Shown: in pieces, positions 9,653 through 17,750 of the stretch | Layout of the letters: each line of letters begins with the position of its first letter | Numbering within the stretch: position 1 is the first letter of the stretch | Source of the DNA: Chitinispirillaceae bacterium | GTDB taxonomy: Bacteria > Fibrobacterota > Chitinivibrionia > Chitinivibrionales > Chitinispirillaceae | Direction of reading: 5' to 3' | DNA: 64,000 bases | NCBI GenBank assembly: GCA_016930275.1 | Contig: JAFGHA010000088.1 | Location: forward strand, 1 to 64,000 | Translations under genes and position numbers: made by a program | The notes under the pieces: generated by a model | The model's database searches: none | What the model was told of the DNA's origin: nothing | What the model saw: only the letters and a program-made list of their open reading frames with translations

Positions 9653-9864
9653 GTTCTCCTCCATGGCTCACCTGCTATCAGACAATGCGGTTTATACTGA
9701 AATTCCTGTTGCGCCGGCGCTGCTCTTTTGTTAACTATTTTCAATATACCATGCATGGCTATAATGCCTTATCAATTTTTCAACAATCCGTATTCAACCG
9801 GAATACACACCTGATTTATTTTTCTGTAACGTGTATGTTTTTCTTTTCCGATCAGGAGTGACCC

Positions 9865-10191
9865 ATGTCGTCATCTGCTGAATTTGTTGAATATGTCACG
9901 GAGAATATGTGCGGTGCAGGAACTATCTCCGCACGGAAAATGTTTGGTGAGTACGGCGTGTACTGTGACGGAAAAATTGTTGCGCTTATTTGTAACAACC
10001 AGCTCTTCATCAAACCCACCGATGCCGGCCGGGGTAAAATCCCCCAGGCGGAGTGTGCTTTTCCCTATCCGGGTGCAAAACCATACCTGTTAATCGGCGG
10101 TGACATCATCGATGACGTTGAGCGGCTGAGCGAACTCGTCAGAGTAACTGCGGACGCCTTGCCGTTGCCGAAAAGGAGGAGATTGAAATGA
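9865..10191 (+). CDS. TfoX N-terminal domain protein
   Basis: A 108-residue protein matching the stand-alone TfoX_N family: an N-terminal helix, then ISARKMFGEYGVYCDGKIVALICNNQL split over residues 20-46 (the family's 'rkMFGgygly.dg..fali..d.ly.k' block), a 'PYPGAKPYL' segment and a C-terminal basic tail. Proteobacterial TfoX/Sxy regulates competence, but single-domain relatives are widespread and mostly uncharacterised, so a competence role is not implied. GGAG lies 7 bases before ATG. Its stop overlaps the start of a 21-codon ORF (ATGA), which in turn overlaps panE. Confidence 0.85.
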   Translation: MSSSAEFVEYVTENMCGAGTISARKMFGEYGVYCDGKIVALICNNQLFIKPTDAGRGKIPQAECAFPYPGAKPYLLIGGDIIDDVERLSELVRVTADALPLPKRRRLK

Positions 10192-10253
10192 ACTATGTTT
10201 ACGGCAGGTTTGGTGGAGGGCAGTTTTTTTACACTGCGGAAAAGGATACATGA
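10188..10253 (+). CDS. Possible 21-residue ORF translationally coupled to both neighbours
   Basis: ATG 10188-10190 overlaps the TGA of the TfoX-N gene (10189-10191), and the ORF's TGA (10251-10253) overlaps the panE ATG (10250-10252). An AAAAGGAGGA ribosome site sits 8 bases before the ATG. The peptide reads MNYVYGRFGGGQFFYTAEKD plus T. Both junctions are four-base ATGA overlaps, which is hard to get by chance and typical of coupled operon genes. No family is recognised. It may be a real micro-protein or simply a translational bridge that carries ribosomes to panE. Confidence 0.45.
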   Translation: MNYVYGRFGGGQFFYTAEKDT

Positions 10254-11191
10254 TGGTACGGCAACGACGATACGCAATTCTCGGCACGGGGGCAATCGGT
10301 GGTTACTACGGAGGATTGCTGCAGAAGTCCGGCATTGAGGTACATTTTTTTCTGCGAAGTGATTTCGATCATGTCCGACGGCACGGCCTGCGGGTCGATT
10401 CGGTCAACGGCGATTTTCTGCTGCCGAACGTACATGCCCACCGGAGTACCGACACGATGCCACCCTGTGATGTGATTGTTGTCGCACTCAAAACGACCGC
10501 TAACTATCTTCTTGCAGAATCGCTTCCGCCGCTGTTGAAAAAAGAAAGTGTTGTCGTCATGATGCAGAATGGGCTGGGAGTGGAGGAGATTGCCGCCGCA
10601 GTTCCCGGCGTCAGATGCGTACTCGGGGCGCTCTGTTTCATCTGCTCAAATAAAATCGGTCCGGGACACGTCAGGCATCTTGATTACGGCAGTTTCACCC
10701 TGGGGGAACACACCGGATCGCTTGGGGGCAGAGATACTTCAGGAGCGCTCACGACCGTTGCCGAAGATTTCAAAGCGGCGGGAGTGAACGTACACCTGAC
10801 CGACACTCTTGCTGAAGCACGATGGAAAAAACTGGTATGGAATATTCCCTATAACGGTCTTTCGGTAGTATTGAATGCGACTACCGATCTTCTTATGCAT
10901 AAAGAAGGAAGCCGACAGCTGGTTAAACGATTGATGGAGGAGGTGCTTGAAGGTGCTGCGGCATGCGGCCATACTATCGAAGGAAGTTTTATCACGAAAA
11001 TGATTGAAGCGACCGAATCGATGGCACCCTACCGGCCAAGCATGAAAATTGATTTTGATGAAGGACGTCCAATGGAACTCGAAGCGATTTACGGTATTCC
11101 TCTATCGAGAACACGTTCCCATGGCGTGGCGCTTCCAACAGTTCAGACATTGTATGAGGAACTGCGGTTTCTCGATGCCGGTTCGTTGTAG
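10250..11191 (+). CDS. panE: 2-dehydropantoate 2-reductase
   Basis: A 313-residue protein of the ApbA/PanE ketopantoate reductase family, which reduces 2-dehydropantoate to pantoate with NADPH in pantothenate/CoA synthesis. The N-terminal dinucleotide motif is ILGTGAIGGYYGG (residues 9-21). A 'VVVALKTTANY' strand and MMQNGLGVEE near residues 104-113 are family hallmarks (Asn of QNG binds substrate and cofactor). The C-terminal helical domain carries RWKKLVWNIPYNGLS, including the catalytic-lysine region, and a late 'RPSMKIDFDEGRPMELEAI' segment matches 'smlqDi..gr.tEid.i'. Length is normal. The TAG stop lies inside a palindromic repeat. Confidence 0.88.
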   Translation: MMVRQRRYAILGTGAIGGYYGGLLQKSGIEVHFFLRSDFDHVRRHGLRVDSVNGDFLLPNVHAHRSTDTMPPCDVIVVALKTTANYLLAESLPPLLKKESVVVMMQNGLGVEEIAAAVPGVRCVLGALCFICSNKIGPGHVRHLDYGSFTLGEHTGSLGGRDTSGALTTVAEDFKAAGVNVHLTDTLAEARWKKLVWNIPYNGLSVVLNATTDLLMHKEGSRQLVKRLMEEVLEGAAACGHTIEGSFITKMIEATESMAPYRPSMKIDFDEGRPMELEAIYGIPLSRTRSHGVALPTVQTLYEELRFLDAGSL

Positions 11192-11216
11192 AGACGTTGC
11201 GCGCGATGTCTCTACA
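11187..11216. repeat. REP-like palindrome, copy A
   Basis: TGTAGAGAC (11187-11195) pairs with GTCTCTACA (11208-11216), and the inner bases are also largely self-complementary. It overlaps the panE stop codon. Its 5' side, GTAGAGACGTT, matches GTAGGGACGTT of the palindrome at 31927-31954 with one change, so both look like members of one dispersed family. Confidence 0.6.
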
Positions 11217-11261
11217 GACCGACAATGCCGCTACACCTGTTACACCACATCGATGAAATAG

Positions 11262-11744
11262 TTACACTGCGCTCAGGGCTATTCCGATCGCGTGACGTGC
11301 ATCGAATGCTTCCTTGAAACGAGCCGCATCAACCGGAGCTAATTTTTTAAGATCCCATGCGCCGGGAAGGTAGACGACCGTTTTCCCCAAAGCGAGCGCA
11401 AAGGCGATTTCGCTGAGAGTTCCATACGAACCGGGAAACGCAATCAGAACATCGGCCATCTGAACGACCAGTGTATTGCGGGCAATACCCATTCCCGTAG
11501 GAAGAGCGATGGAAACATATGGATTCGCGGAAGTTTTATCGGATCCGGGGAGAATACCGATAGCCGTTCCTTCGCTGTCGGCAACACCTTTACTGACCGC
11601 TTCCATGATTCCACCGAGACCGCCGCATATCAGGACGGCTCCGCGTCCGGCGATATGGGTACCGAGTTCATAGGCGATATCGTAGTTGGCTTTGTCGACC
11701 TCGTTTCCGCCGATGACACCGATGCAGATCCGCTGCTGTGTCAT
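11262..11744 (-). CDS. SLOG-fold protein, TIGR00725/LOG-like family
   Basis: A 160-residue Rossmann-type protein. Diagnostic segments are IGVIGGNEV near residue 8, a GAVLICGGLGGIMEAVSKG block near residues 35-53 (the 'tGGg.GvMea..kGA' loop), a 'GIGRN'-like GMGIARN, and FPGSYGTLSEIAFAL near residues 104-118 (the 'lpGg.GTl.E' phosphate-binding loop). Together these define the TIGR00725 subgroup related to lysine decarboxylase-like/LOG nucleotide phosphoribohydrolases. Here the LOG motif PGGxGTxxE reads PGSYGTLSE. Whether it cleaves cytokinin-type nucleotides or only binds a nucleotide is not known. It is the last gene of a minus-strand run after pgi and yjbQ. Confidence 0.8.
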   Translation of the reverse strand: MTQQRICIGVIGGNEVDKANYDIAYELGTHIAGRGAVLICGGLGGIMEAVSKGVADSEGTAIGILPGSDKTSANPYVSIALPTGMGIARNTLVVQMADVLIAFPGSYGTLSEIAFALALGKTVVYLPGAWDLKKLAPVDAARFKEAFDARHAIGIALSAV

Positions 11745-11768
11745 AAATATTCCTTTTATAAAAATAGA

Positions 11769-12185
11769 CTATTCGCCGATTATTTTAATCAGCACCCGTT
11801 TTGATCGCTGCCCGTCGAACTCGCCGTAGAAAATCTGTTCCCACGGACCGAAATCGAGTTTCCCGTCCGTCACCGCCACCACCACCTCCCGGCCCATTAC
11901 CTGACGTTTGAGATGAGCGTCGCCGTTGTCTTCGCCACCGTTGTGACGGTAACGTGAGAGCGGCTCATGGGGTGCGAGCCCTTCCAGCCAGTCATCGTAA
12001 TCCTTGATGAGACCGGGTTCGTCATCATTGATGTACACACTGGCGGTAATATGCATGGCATTAACAAGACAGATTCCCTCGCTGATGCCGCTTTCTGAAA
12101 GTGCCGCCTCGACCTGGGGGGTAATATTAAGGTAATCCCGCCGGTGAGGCGTCGAGAAGACAAGAACTTTGCGAAACGATTTCAT
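11769..12185 (-). CDS. yjbQ: YjbQ/UPF0047 family protein
   Basis: A 138-residue protein of the UPF0047 (YjbQ) family. Visible hallmarks are [16 protein letters not shown] near residues 43-58, [22 protein letters not shown] in the middle (the 'Y.H...gdaNa.aHlk..llG' signature with the conserved His residues), and [19 protein letters not shown] near the end. Some members have weak thiamine-phosphate-synthase activity, but the cellular role is unclear. The start ATG lies 2 bases after the pgi stop, with GGAG of the pgi C-terminus acting as ribosome site, so translation is coupled to pgi. Confidence 0.87.
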   Translation of the reverse strand: MKSFRKVLVFSTPHRRDYLNITPQVEAALSESGISEGICLVNAMHITASVYINDDEPGLIKDYDDWLEGLAPHEPLSRYRHNGGEDNGDAHLKRQVMGREVVVAVTDGKLDFGPWEQIFYGEFDGQRSKRVLIKIIGE

Positions 12186-12187
12186 TA

Positions 12188-13537
12188 TTATACTCCAAGC
12201 TTTTTCGTACGGGCCTGCAGATCACTCCCGAGCTCCTCGAATCCTTTTTTTCCGAGAAGTGCGAACATGTTCTTTTTATATGCCTCCACTCCCGGCTGGT
12301 CGAATGGATTGACACGAAGCATATAGCCGCTCAGTGCGATCGCCTTCTCGAAAAAATAGAAAAGTTGACCAAGGGAACGGGGTGTCCGGTCTTCGATCGA
12401 AAGCGTTGCACAGGGGACACCGCCGTCGATGTGGGCGAGAAGCGTGCCTTTGAATGCACTGCTGTTGATCGTCTCGTAGGACTTTCCGGCCAGATAGTTC
12501 AATCCGTCGCTGTCATCTTCGAATTCCGGCACACTTAGTGTACGGCTGGTTGATTCAAGTACCATGAAGGTTTCAAAAACATTGCGTATCCCTTCCTGCA
12601 TCCACTGGCCGAGGGAATGCAGGTCGGTTGTGTAGTCAACCGCTGCGGGAAATATTCCGGTATTGTTTTTTCCTTCACTTTCTCCGGCAAGCTGTTTCCA
12701 CCACTCTCCCACAAAGTGAAGATGCGGCTGAAAATTGGCGAGCATTTCGGTGGTGTAACCGCGGCGGAAAAGGATATTGCGTATCGCTGCGTATTTTCCC
12801 GAGAGGTTGGTTTCAACGGTGGTTCCATTGCAGAACGACATCGCGTCAACTGCACCGGCAACAAGTTCTTCGATCGGGATACCCGCCACCGCTACCGGGA
12901 AAAGACCAACCGGTGTCAATACGGAAAAACGGCCGCCGACATCGGCGGGGATCGGAAAGGTAGTATAACCTTCGGCCTGTGCGAGCTGACGGAGCGCTCC
13001 TTTTTCAGGATCGGTGGTAGCGATAATCCGGGAAGCGGCTTCTTTCCGGCCGTATTTTTTCTCCATCCATTCGCGAACCGTTCTGAAAGCGATACCCGGT
13101 TCGGTGGTGGTACCGCTTTTGGAGATCACGTTGACGGCGACGCTTCGGTCTTCGACAAGGTCGAGAAGGTCGGCCAGGTAATCTGAATTGATGGCGTGGC
13201 CGGCGAAGACCACCTGCGGTTTGCGAAGTGCATCGAATGACGGCGAAAGAAACTCGATAACCGCTTTCGCACCGAGATAGGAACCGCCGATACCGATACA
13301 GATAAGAATGTCTGCCTTGTTCCGCACCGCAGCTGCGGTTTCATTGATCCGGCTGATTGTCGGCTGATCGATTTCCGCCGGAAGGTTAAGCCAGCCGAGG
13401 AAATCGGCACCGGGACCGTTTTTTTTCTGCAGCATGGTTTCCGAAGCGGCGACCGCGTCGTTGTATTGTTCCAGTTCGTTGCCGTCTATGACCGTGTCGA
13501 GTAACGAACTGTTGTAACGAATGTTCTGCTGACCCAT
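12188..13537 (-). CDS. pgi: Glucose-6-phosphate isomerase
   Basis: A 449-residue enzyme that interconverts glucose-6-phosphate and fructose-6-phosphate. Diagnostic motifs are [18 protein letters not shown] near residues 79-96, [16 protein letters not shown] near residues 136-151 (sugar-phosphate binding SKSGTT), [16 protein letters not shown] near residues 198-213 (the PROSITE PGI motif '[DE]-x-[LIVM]-G-G-[RS]-[FY]-S'), and [15 protein letters not shown]. The length fits the short bacterial/Firmicutes-type PGI. It lies between the diadenylate-cyclase fusion gene upstream (55-base gap) and yjbQ downstream (2-base gap), so it is probably in one minus-strand operon. Confidence 0.95.
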   Translation of the reverse strand: MGQQNIRYNSSLLDTVIDGNELEQYNDAVAASETMLQKKNGPGADFLGWLNLPAEIDQPTISRINETAAAVRNKADILICIGIGGSYLGAKAVIEFLSPSFDALRKPQVVFAGHAINSDYLADLLDLVEDRSVAVNVISKSGTTTEPGIAFRTVREWMEKKYGRKEAASRIIATTDPEKGALRQLAQAEGYTTFPIPADVGGRFSVLTPVGLFPVAVAGIPIEELVAGAVDAMSFCNGTTVETNLSGKYAAIRNILFRRGYTTEMLANFQPHLHFVGEWWKQLAGESEGKNNTGIFPAAVDYTTDLHSLGQWMQEGIRNVFETFMVLESTSRTLSVPEFEDDSDGLNYLAGKSYETINSSAFKGTLLAHIDGGVPCATLSIEDRTPRSLGQLFYFFEKAIALSGYMLRVNPFDQPGVEAYKKNMFALLGKKGFEELGSDLQARTKKLGV

Positions 13538-13592
13538 GATTATTCCTTCCGGAAGTTATTGAAAATTATTGTGGTACAAGATCGGCGAGTAC

Positions 13593-15011
13593 TCAGAGAA
13601 ATCGTTGCACGACTCCTTTTTCCCGGGCGACCGGTCGCGAGATGGACATCATGATAACACCGCCCTTGAATATGGTGACGGTACCGGTTGATTCCGAAAT
13701 GGTAATGGCAAGTGCATTGGTGCAGGCCGTAATGCTCGCTCCGGCGAGGTGTCGAGCACCATACCCGCCGGGAAGCGTGGGAACCTCCTCGGTTGCGGGG
13801 GGTTTGAGATAGCTGCCGGCCGAAAGAACAATTCCATCCCCGGTGATGATGAACGCTCCGTCGATACTTGCGAACTCTTTGATCGTTTCATCAAGGCCGG
13901 GATCGAGAATGTTGCGTTCTGCTTCGCTGTAACCCCTGAACGGATTGATGATCAATTGACGGACGTAGGCATTGACTGAGTTGGTATCGCCGAGTACAAA
14001 AATAGTACCGACCGGTTTTCCTTCACGGCCTTCGACGGCAATTTCTCCGGCGAGACCGATAACTCTCTCAATCACTTCGGGTTTGACATCCTGTGGAATC
14101 ATGGTTTTCGCTGTGGTGAAGAAGAATTCATATTCTGTGGCGACATCAATCGCGACGATAGTATCGAACACCCCGTTTTTGGAATTACCGGAAATACAGA
14201 TAATCCGATCCTCACGACCTATGAGGTTACGGGAGAGCGCCAGCAGCATGCCGATTTTCATTTGTCCGGTCCGTGATGCCGGAATGGCGGGTGCCTGCAG
14301 CAGTCCGGCGATTTTCTTGTCGGTTGCAGGATCGAACCGGGTTTTATTGCTGGTTACCATGATCACTTTCGGCCGGGTCTTAAGAAGATCAAGAAATTCA
14401 TTTTCCCGGACGGAATCGGCGAACACCATAATCGCACTCGCTTTTGTTTCACGGGCGAGTGCAACAGCCGCAGAGACGATAGGATTGGTATTTTTCGTTT
14501 TACCGGCTTTTCCTGATGATTTGACCGGTTTGGTCTGTTTTTCCTCGGGAAGCCCGGTTTTAAGCGTGCTGATGATCATTCGCAGATCACGCGGACAGTC
14601 TATAGCCAGAATTTCCTGCTGAACCTGTTCGAGCTTGAAAAACGCTGCGATCTCGGCAAGAAGCTGAAGCTGCCGGGTGTTGTTGTCGAAGTCATCCTTC
14701 GAAAGAACCAGAACGATGATATGTGCCAGAGCACCGCGGGCGGCATCGTATTTCACCCCGTTGATGCTGCGACCCACGACAATGGTGAATTCGTCCTTTA
14801 TGGGACCTTTCGCCTGCGGTAGTGCCACCCCCTGACCAACGAATGAGGACGCCGCCTCTTCTCCCTTCTGGATTTCATCCAGAAGCTGCTTGTGTTTTCT
14901 TATGTCAAGCGTTTTGCACATCACCTGCGTCAGTTCCCTGAGGGCTTCATTTTTCTCATCGGACTTGATCTCGACGATGGCAGGCAGGATGAGGTATTGT
15001 TCAAACGGCAT
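13593..15011 (-). CDS. Fused PTS EIIA-like / pyruvate-kinase-C-like / diadenylate cyclase (DAC) protein
   Basis: A 472-residue, three-part cytosolic protein predicted to make c-di-AMP from two ATP. Residues 1-150 resemble a type-2 PTS EIIA domain (Ntr/Fru class: SSFVGQGVALPQAKGP followed by the 'lvfvLlspd...ql.lla.la.ff' region). The phospho-acceptor His of the 'GvaiPHa' motif is Gln66 here (CAG at 14814-14816), so it cannot be phosphorylated there. Residues about 175-300 resemble the pyruvate kinase C-terminal domain (SAAVALARETKASAIMVFAD). Residues about 330-472 are a DAC domain with DGA (384-386), GARHLAGA (RH at 420-421) and SESTGTV, as in archaeal DacZ. Its upstream neighbour is a PlsB-like acyltransferase and downstream is pgi. 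Confidence 0.85.
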   Translation of the reverse strand: MPFEQYLILPAIVEIKSDEKNEALRELTQVMCKTLDIRKHKQLLDEIQKGEEAASSFVGQGVALPQAKGPIKDEFTIVVGRSINGVKYDAARGALAHIIVLVLSKDDFDNNTRQLQLLAEIAAFFKLEQVQQEILAIDCPRDLRMIISTLKTGLPEEKQTKPVKSSGKAGKTKNTNPIVSAAVALARETKASAIMVFADSVRENEFLDLLKTRPKVIMVTSNKTRFDPATDKKIAGLLQAPAIPASRTGQMKIGMLLALSRNLIGREDRIICISGNSKNGVFDTIVAIDVATEYEFFFTTAKTMIPQDVKPEVIERVIGLAGEIAVEGREGKPVGTIFVLGDTNSVNAYVRQLIINPFRGYSEAERNILDPGLDETIKEFASIDGAFIITGDGIVLSAGSYLKPPATEEVPTLPGGYGARHLAGASITACTNALAITISESTGTVTIFKGGVIMMSISRPVAREKGVVQRFL

Positions 15012-15025
15012 GCTGGAGAGCCTCC

Positions 15026-16135
15026 TTACGAAAGAGTTGCAGCATAATAGTCAACGAGTGCTTTTTTCCTGACGGTACAGATCGTGTTTCGGTACGCTAC
15101 CGCTTTGATACGGAGCAGCTGTCGGATTCCTTCTTCGGCGTTATGCTCGGGTGAATTATTTTCGAGCTGTTTCACGTTTCGGTCGTTCTTTCTGAGCGTC
15201 TCGATGGTCGACGGAAAAACAGCGGCGAGATCACCTGTTGAAGCTTTCCCGTGTTCCGAAAGATGCGCCGCAACCACATGCATGGGCAGAACACGGTAAA
15301 GGCGAAGGAGATGCCGGAATACCGCATCGCTGAGCTGCTGCATATTATTACGGTGGGATGAGAACTCGTCGCGGGCGTTTTCGATTCTGCCGGCGGCGAC
15401 GTCCACAATTGATTTAAGGGAAACCGGTTCGCCGTAATCGACGTACGCGACTCCGTACGATTTCGGTCTGAAATACTGTGCGAAGAGAAAAGGTATAAAT
15501 GAAAAGGCATCCGCGCCGAAATACTGCAGGTTGCCGATCAGGCGCTGAAGAATGAAATTCGATTTTTTCCGCCACTTTTTTCCGGTTTGCTGCATGGAGA
15601 ACCAGGGGATGTCCGGAGCGTATTCATAGGATATCGCTACCGGAATATACCGGACGTCGCGGGAGAGATCTTTGGCCTGACTGATGATTGATGCACCGAG
15701 AATCCCCGTTTTGATATCGAGCATTGCACCGCTGTAACTGCGCCCGCCTTCAGGGAACACGAGAACGGTTTCGCCGTCTTCGATCATTTTTACAACACGG
15801 TAACAGAGGTCGCGGACATAGTGACGATTGAATCCCGTATCCCGCTCGACGGTGAACGAACCGAACGAGGTGAATCGCGGCCCGATCCAGGGTAATTTGG
15901 TGAGGTTATCTCCCGCCGCGAACCGTAGGGTATTGAATCCCGCCAGGTGAAAGATATACCCGAGCATGAAATAATCGGCATGACTGCGATGGGTACTTAC
16001 CAACATCAGAGGACTTTGATTGAGAACTGCGGGATCAAGATCAGGCCCTTCGATGTGTACCTCGGAAAAGGTCTTGCTGAAAAAAGTTCTAACTTCGGAG
16101 ACAACATTCGCGACGGCTTTATGATATGAATTCAT
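15026..16135 (-). CDS. PlsB-like glycerol-3-phosphate/1-acylglycerol-3-phosphate acyltransferase
   Basis: A 369-residue acyltransferase of the PlsB/PlsC superfamily that should transfer an acyl chain to a glycerol phosphate at the inner membrane. Block I is STHRSHADYFMLGYIF near residues 47-62 (catalytic HX4D). A GDNLTKLPWIGPRFTSFGSF stretch follows. Block II has 'VERDTGFNRHY'. Block III is FPEGGRSYSGAMLDIKTG, the GPAT-type 'FpEGgRSRtGk' loop, and VRYIPVAISYEYAPDI is block IV. The motif spelling is closer to PlsB than to PlsC, yet the protein is less than half of E. coli PlsB length, so it looks like a compact PlsB-type enzyme. It ends 14 bases before the DAC-fusion start. Confidence 0.8.
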   Translation of the reverse strand: MNSYHKAVANVVSEVRTFFSKTFSEVHIEGPDLDPAVLNQSPLMLVSTHRSHADYFMLGYIFHLAGFNTLRFAAGDNLTKLPWIGPRFTSFGSFTVERDTGFNRHYVRDLCYRVVKMIEDGETVLVFPEGGRSYSGAMLDIKTGILGASIISQAKDLSRDVRYIPVAISYEYAPDIPWFSMQQTGKKWRKKSNFILQRLIGNLQYFGADAFSFIPFLFAQYFRPKSYGVAYVDYGEPVSLKSIVDVAAGRIENARDEFSSHRNNMQQLSDAVFRHLLRLYRVLPMHVVAAHLSEHGKASTGDLAAVFPSTIETLRKNDRNVKQLENNSPEHNAEEGIRQLLRIKAVAYRNTICTVRKKALVDYYAATLS

Positions 16136-16290
16136 GGTGGTACCTGTAGTGGAGACCCTGGTTTAAACAGCTAAAAATAGGATGTGAGGGGAGTAAAAAC
16201 CAAGGAAAATAAGGAATATACGGTTATCTCGGGTTTCGGACGAATCTGGTAAAAAGCGGAACGTTTTTCAGTTGCGGATTTAATGTGTGG

Positions 16291-16319
16291 TTGGCTGCAG
16301 CACTTGCATTTGCTATATT
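16291..16319 (+). promoter_or_regulatory. Candidate sigma-70 promoter for the small membrane-protein gene
   Basis: TTGGCT (16291-16296), 17-base spacer, TATATT (16314-16319), upstream of the ATG at 16404. The leader between holds an imperfect hairpin starting GGAGGCGG. The same -10 sequence and spacing occur in the minus-strand promoter at 17722-17750. Confidence 0.4.
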
Positions 16320-16403
16320 ACCATTGTCTTTTGGAGGCGGAAATCCCCCGACTCCGTAAGTGGTAGGCCTTACACATTCACCCTTTACCAGAGCGGAGAA
16401 ACC

Positions 16404-17096
16404 ATGAATAGACATCTGGTCGCATGTTGTTTCACACTGTGTTTTTTCCTCCTTTCCACTACCCGTATTTACAGTGAACCGGAGGAGGTTGAAAGCTCTT
16501 CAGGAATTCAGGAAGTTCAAACTACCGATGATTCCGGAGAAATGTCGGAAGAGAATGGCATCAACGAGGGGGAAAATGATGCAACCGGGGAAACGGGAAC
16601 CATTTCGGAGTACGGTGATTCGGAAACCGGCAATACTTCTCTGCCGGAGCCGATGTCCGGGAGCACATCGGTTTCGGAAGATGAGGAATCCGAACCGGTG
16701 AATTATGCCACACTTCTGGCCGAAGGAAAAGCGAAGAAAGGTGCCGGAGTTGCCCTGGTCAGCGTCGGCGGTGTTTTTCTCGGAGCGGCTATAGTATACA
16801 CCACCATGTTTCTTATTGACGAAGAGACGTTCGGTATTCGGTTGTTCAGTACAACAAGCAGCAGCGGATATTATACGGAAACTAAAACATTTTATCTCAA
16901 TCCGGGGATTTTCGGAATACCGATCGGTGCGCCCTGTATGGCGGTGGGTATTGTGAATCTGATAAAAGGTAAAAAAATGATACAGCGAGCCTCGGTACGG
17001 ACGAATGCTTCATCGACACCCGTTGAGATTATACCTTACCTCTCTTTCGCTCGTAAATCAAAAACCGTAGGAACCGGTTTCGTTGCACGGTTCTGA
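16404..17096 (+). CDS. Exported hypothetical protein with acidic linker and two glycine-rich membrane helices
   Basis: The start ATG 16404 is chosen because GCGGAGAA lies upstream and a signal peptide follows (MNRHLVACCFTLCFFLL...). The product is 230 residues. Residues about 25-110 are a low-complexity Glu/Ser/Thr/Gly tract. Then come two hydrophobic segments: GVALVSVGGVFLGAAIVY and GIFGIPIGAPCMAVGIVNLI, the second followed by a Lys-rich KGKKM. A short C-terminal strand region ends in a Phe. The 'Lys-rich, Gly-rich helix pair, then beta tail' plan is shared with the smaller protein at 24711-25151, so both may belong to one lineage-specific family. Function unknown. Confidence 0.6.
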   Translation: MNRHLVACCFTLCFFLLSTTRIYSEPEEVESSSGIQEVQTTDDSGEMSEENGINEGENDATGETGTISEYGDSETGNTSLPEPMSGSTSVSEDEESEPVNYATLLAEGKAKKGAGVALVSVGGVFLGAAIVYTTMFLIDEETFGIRLFSTTSSSGYYTETKTFYLNPGIFGIPIGAPCMAVGIVNLIKGKKMIQRASVRTNASSTPVEIIPYLSFARKSKTVGTGFVARF

Positions 17097-17124
17097 TGGC
17101 ATGAAGCTGAAATTTTCGGAGATT

Positions 17125-17165
17125 GGAAATAAAAAAGGGAGATAAATTCTCCCTTTTTTATTTCC
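17125..17165. terminator. Bidirectional intrinsic terminator
   Basis: A perfect 18-bp stem (17125-17142 with 17148-17165) and 5-base loop TAAAT. The stem contains A6 on the left and T6 on the right arm around a GGGAGA/TCTCCC core, so either strand yields a hairpin with a U-rich tail. It sits exactly between the convergent genes ending at 17096 and 17184. Confidence 0.9.
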
Positions 17166-17183
17166 GGCTGAAATCAGAAGCGA

Positions 17184-17645
17184 TCAGGCGACATCTTCCA
17201 TGGCTTCTCCACTGTCACTGCCGCTGTCGGCGTTCACCGAATGCTCAATTTCAAAACTTTCTCCCTCGAGTTTCATCTGTTCAATGAGATCTTCTCTGCC
17301 GATCAACTGGAGGTGACGAATCCTTTTATATTCATTACGATGCTCCGGACAGTACTTCGGATAGATGTACTGACGAGGATAAATTTTAACTTCAAACTGG
17401 TGATCACATCCTTCAAGCGCACAATTCATAACCATGGTGACCACCTCGGTATAATTATGCTTGAAAGTCTGATTTTTTATATTGACATCTTCCGGTTTCG
17501 TCCGTTTTCGAATCCGGTATCGATCCTGACGATGCTCCGGGCAGTATTTTGAAATGTGGATGCCGAAAAAGATTTTTCCGCATCCCGGGTACTGACACTT
17601 CTTTTCACGTAACTTCTGACGCCTACGGGATTTAGGTAGCTGCAT
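17184..17645 (-). CDS. Small protein with two Cys/His (zinc-binding-like) modules
   Basis: The start at 17645 is chosen because GGAGG lies 8 bases upstream, giving 153 residues. Two similar modules are visible. The first is C-x4-C-x12-C-x2-H (CQYPGCGKIF...KYCPEH, near residues 17-38). The second is C-x4-C-x17-C-x2-H (CALEGCDHQF...KYCPEH, near residues 74-101). Both end in the identical KYCPEHR followed by a Tyr/Arg/Ile-rich helix. The region before the first module is strongly basic, as in DNA- or RNA-binding proteins, and the C-terminus is acidic. A tandem zinc-finger nucleic-acid-binding protein is a reasonable inference, but I recognise no named family. A sigma-70-like promoter lies at 17722-17750. 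Confidence 0.7.
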   Translation of the reverse strand: MQLPKSRRRQKLREKKCQYPGCGKIFFGIHISKYCPEHRQDRYRIRKRTKPEDVNIKNQTFKHNYTEVVTMVMNCALEGCDHQFEVKIYPRQYIYPKYCPEHRNEYKRIRHLQLIGREDLIEQMKLEGESFEIEHSVNADSGSDSGEAMEDVA

Positions 17646-17721
17646 TTGGTGGTCCTCCAGAGTGGGTGGCATGGTGACACCGAACGTGTCGTTTTGTCTG
17701 ATCATGCCAAAAAGTGACTAT

Positions 17722-17750
17722 AATATATCGAGAAATGGCGAAAAATGCAA
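17722..17750 (-). promoter_or_regulatory. Candidate sigma-70 promoter of the Cys/His-module gene
   Basis: On the minus strand, TTGCAT (17750-17745), 17-base spacer, TATATT (17727-17722), about 80 bases before the chosen start codon. The -35 is a 4/6 and the -10 a 5/6 match to consensus with ideal spacing. Confidence 0.5.
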
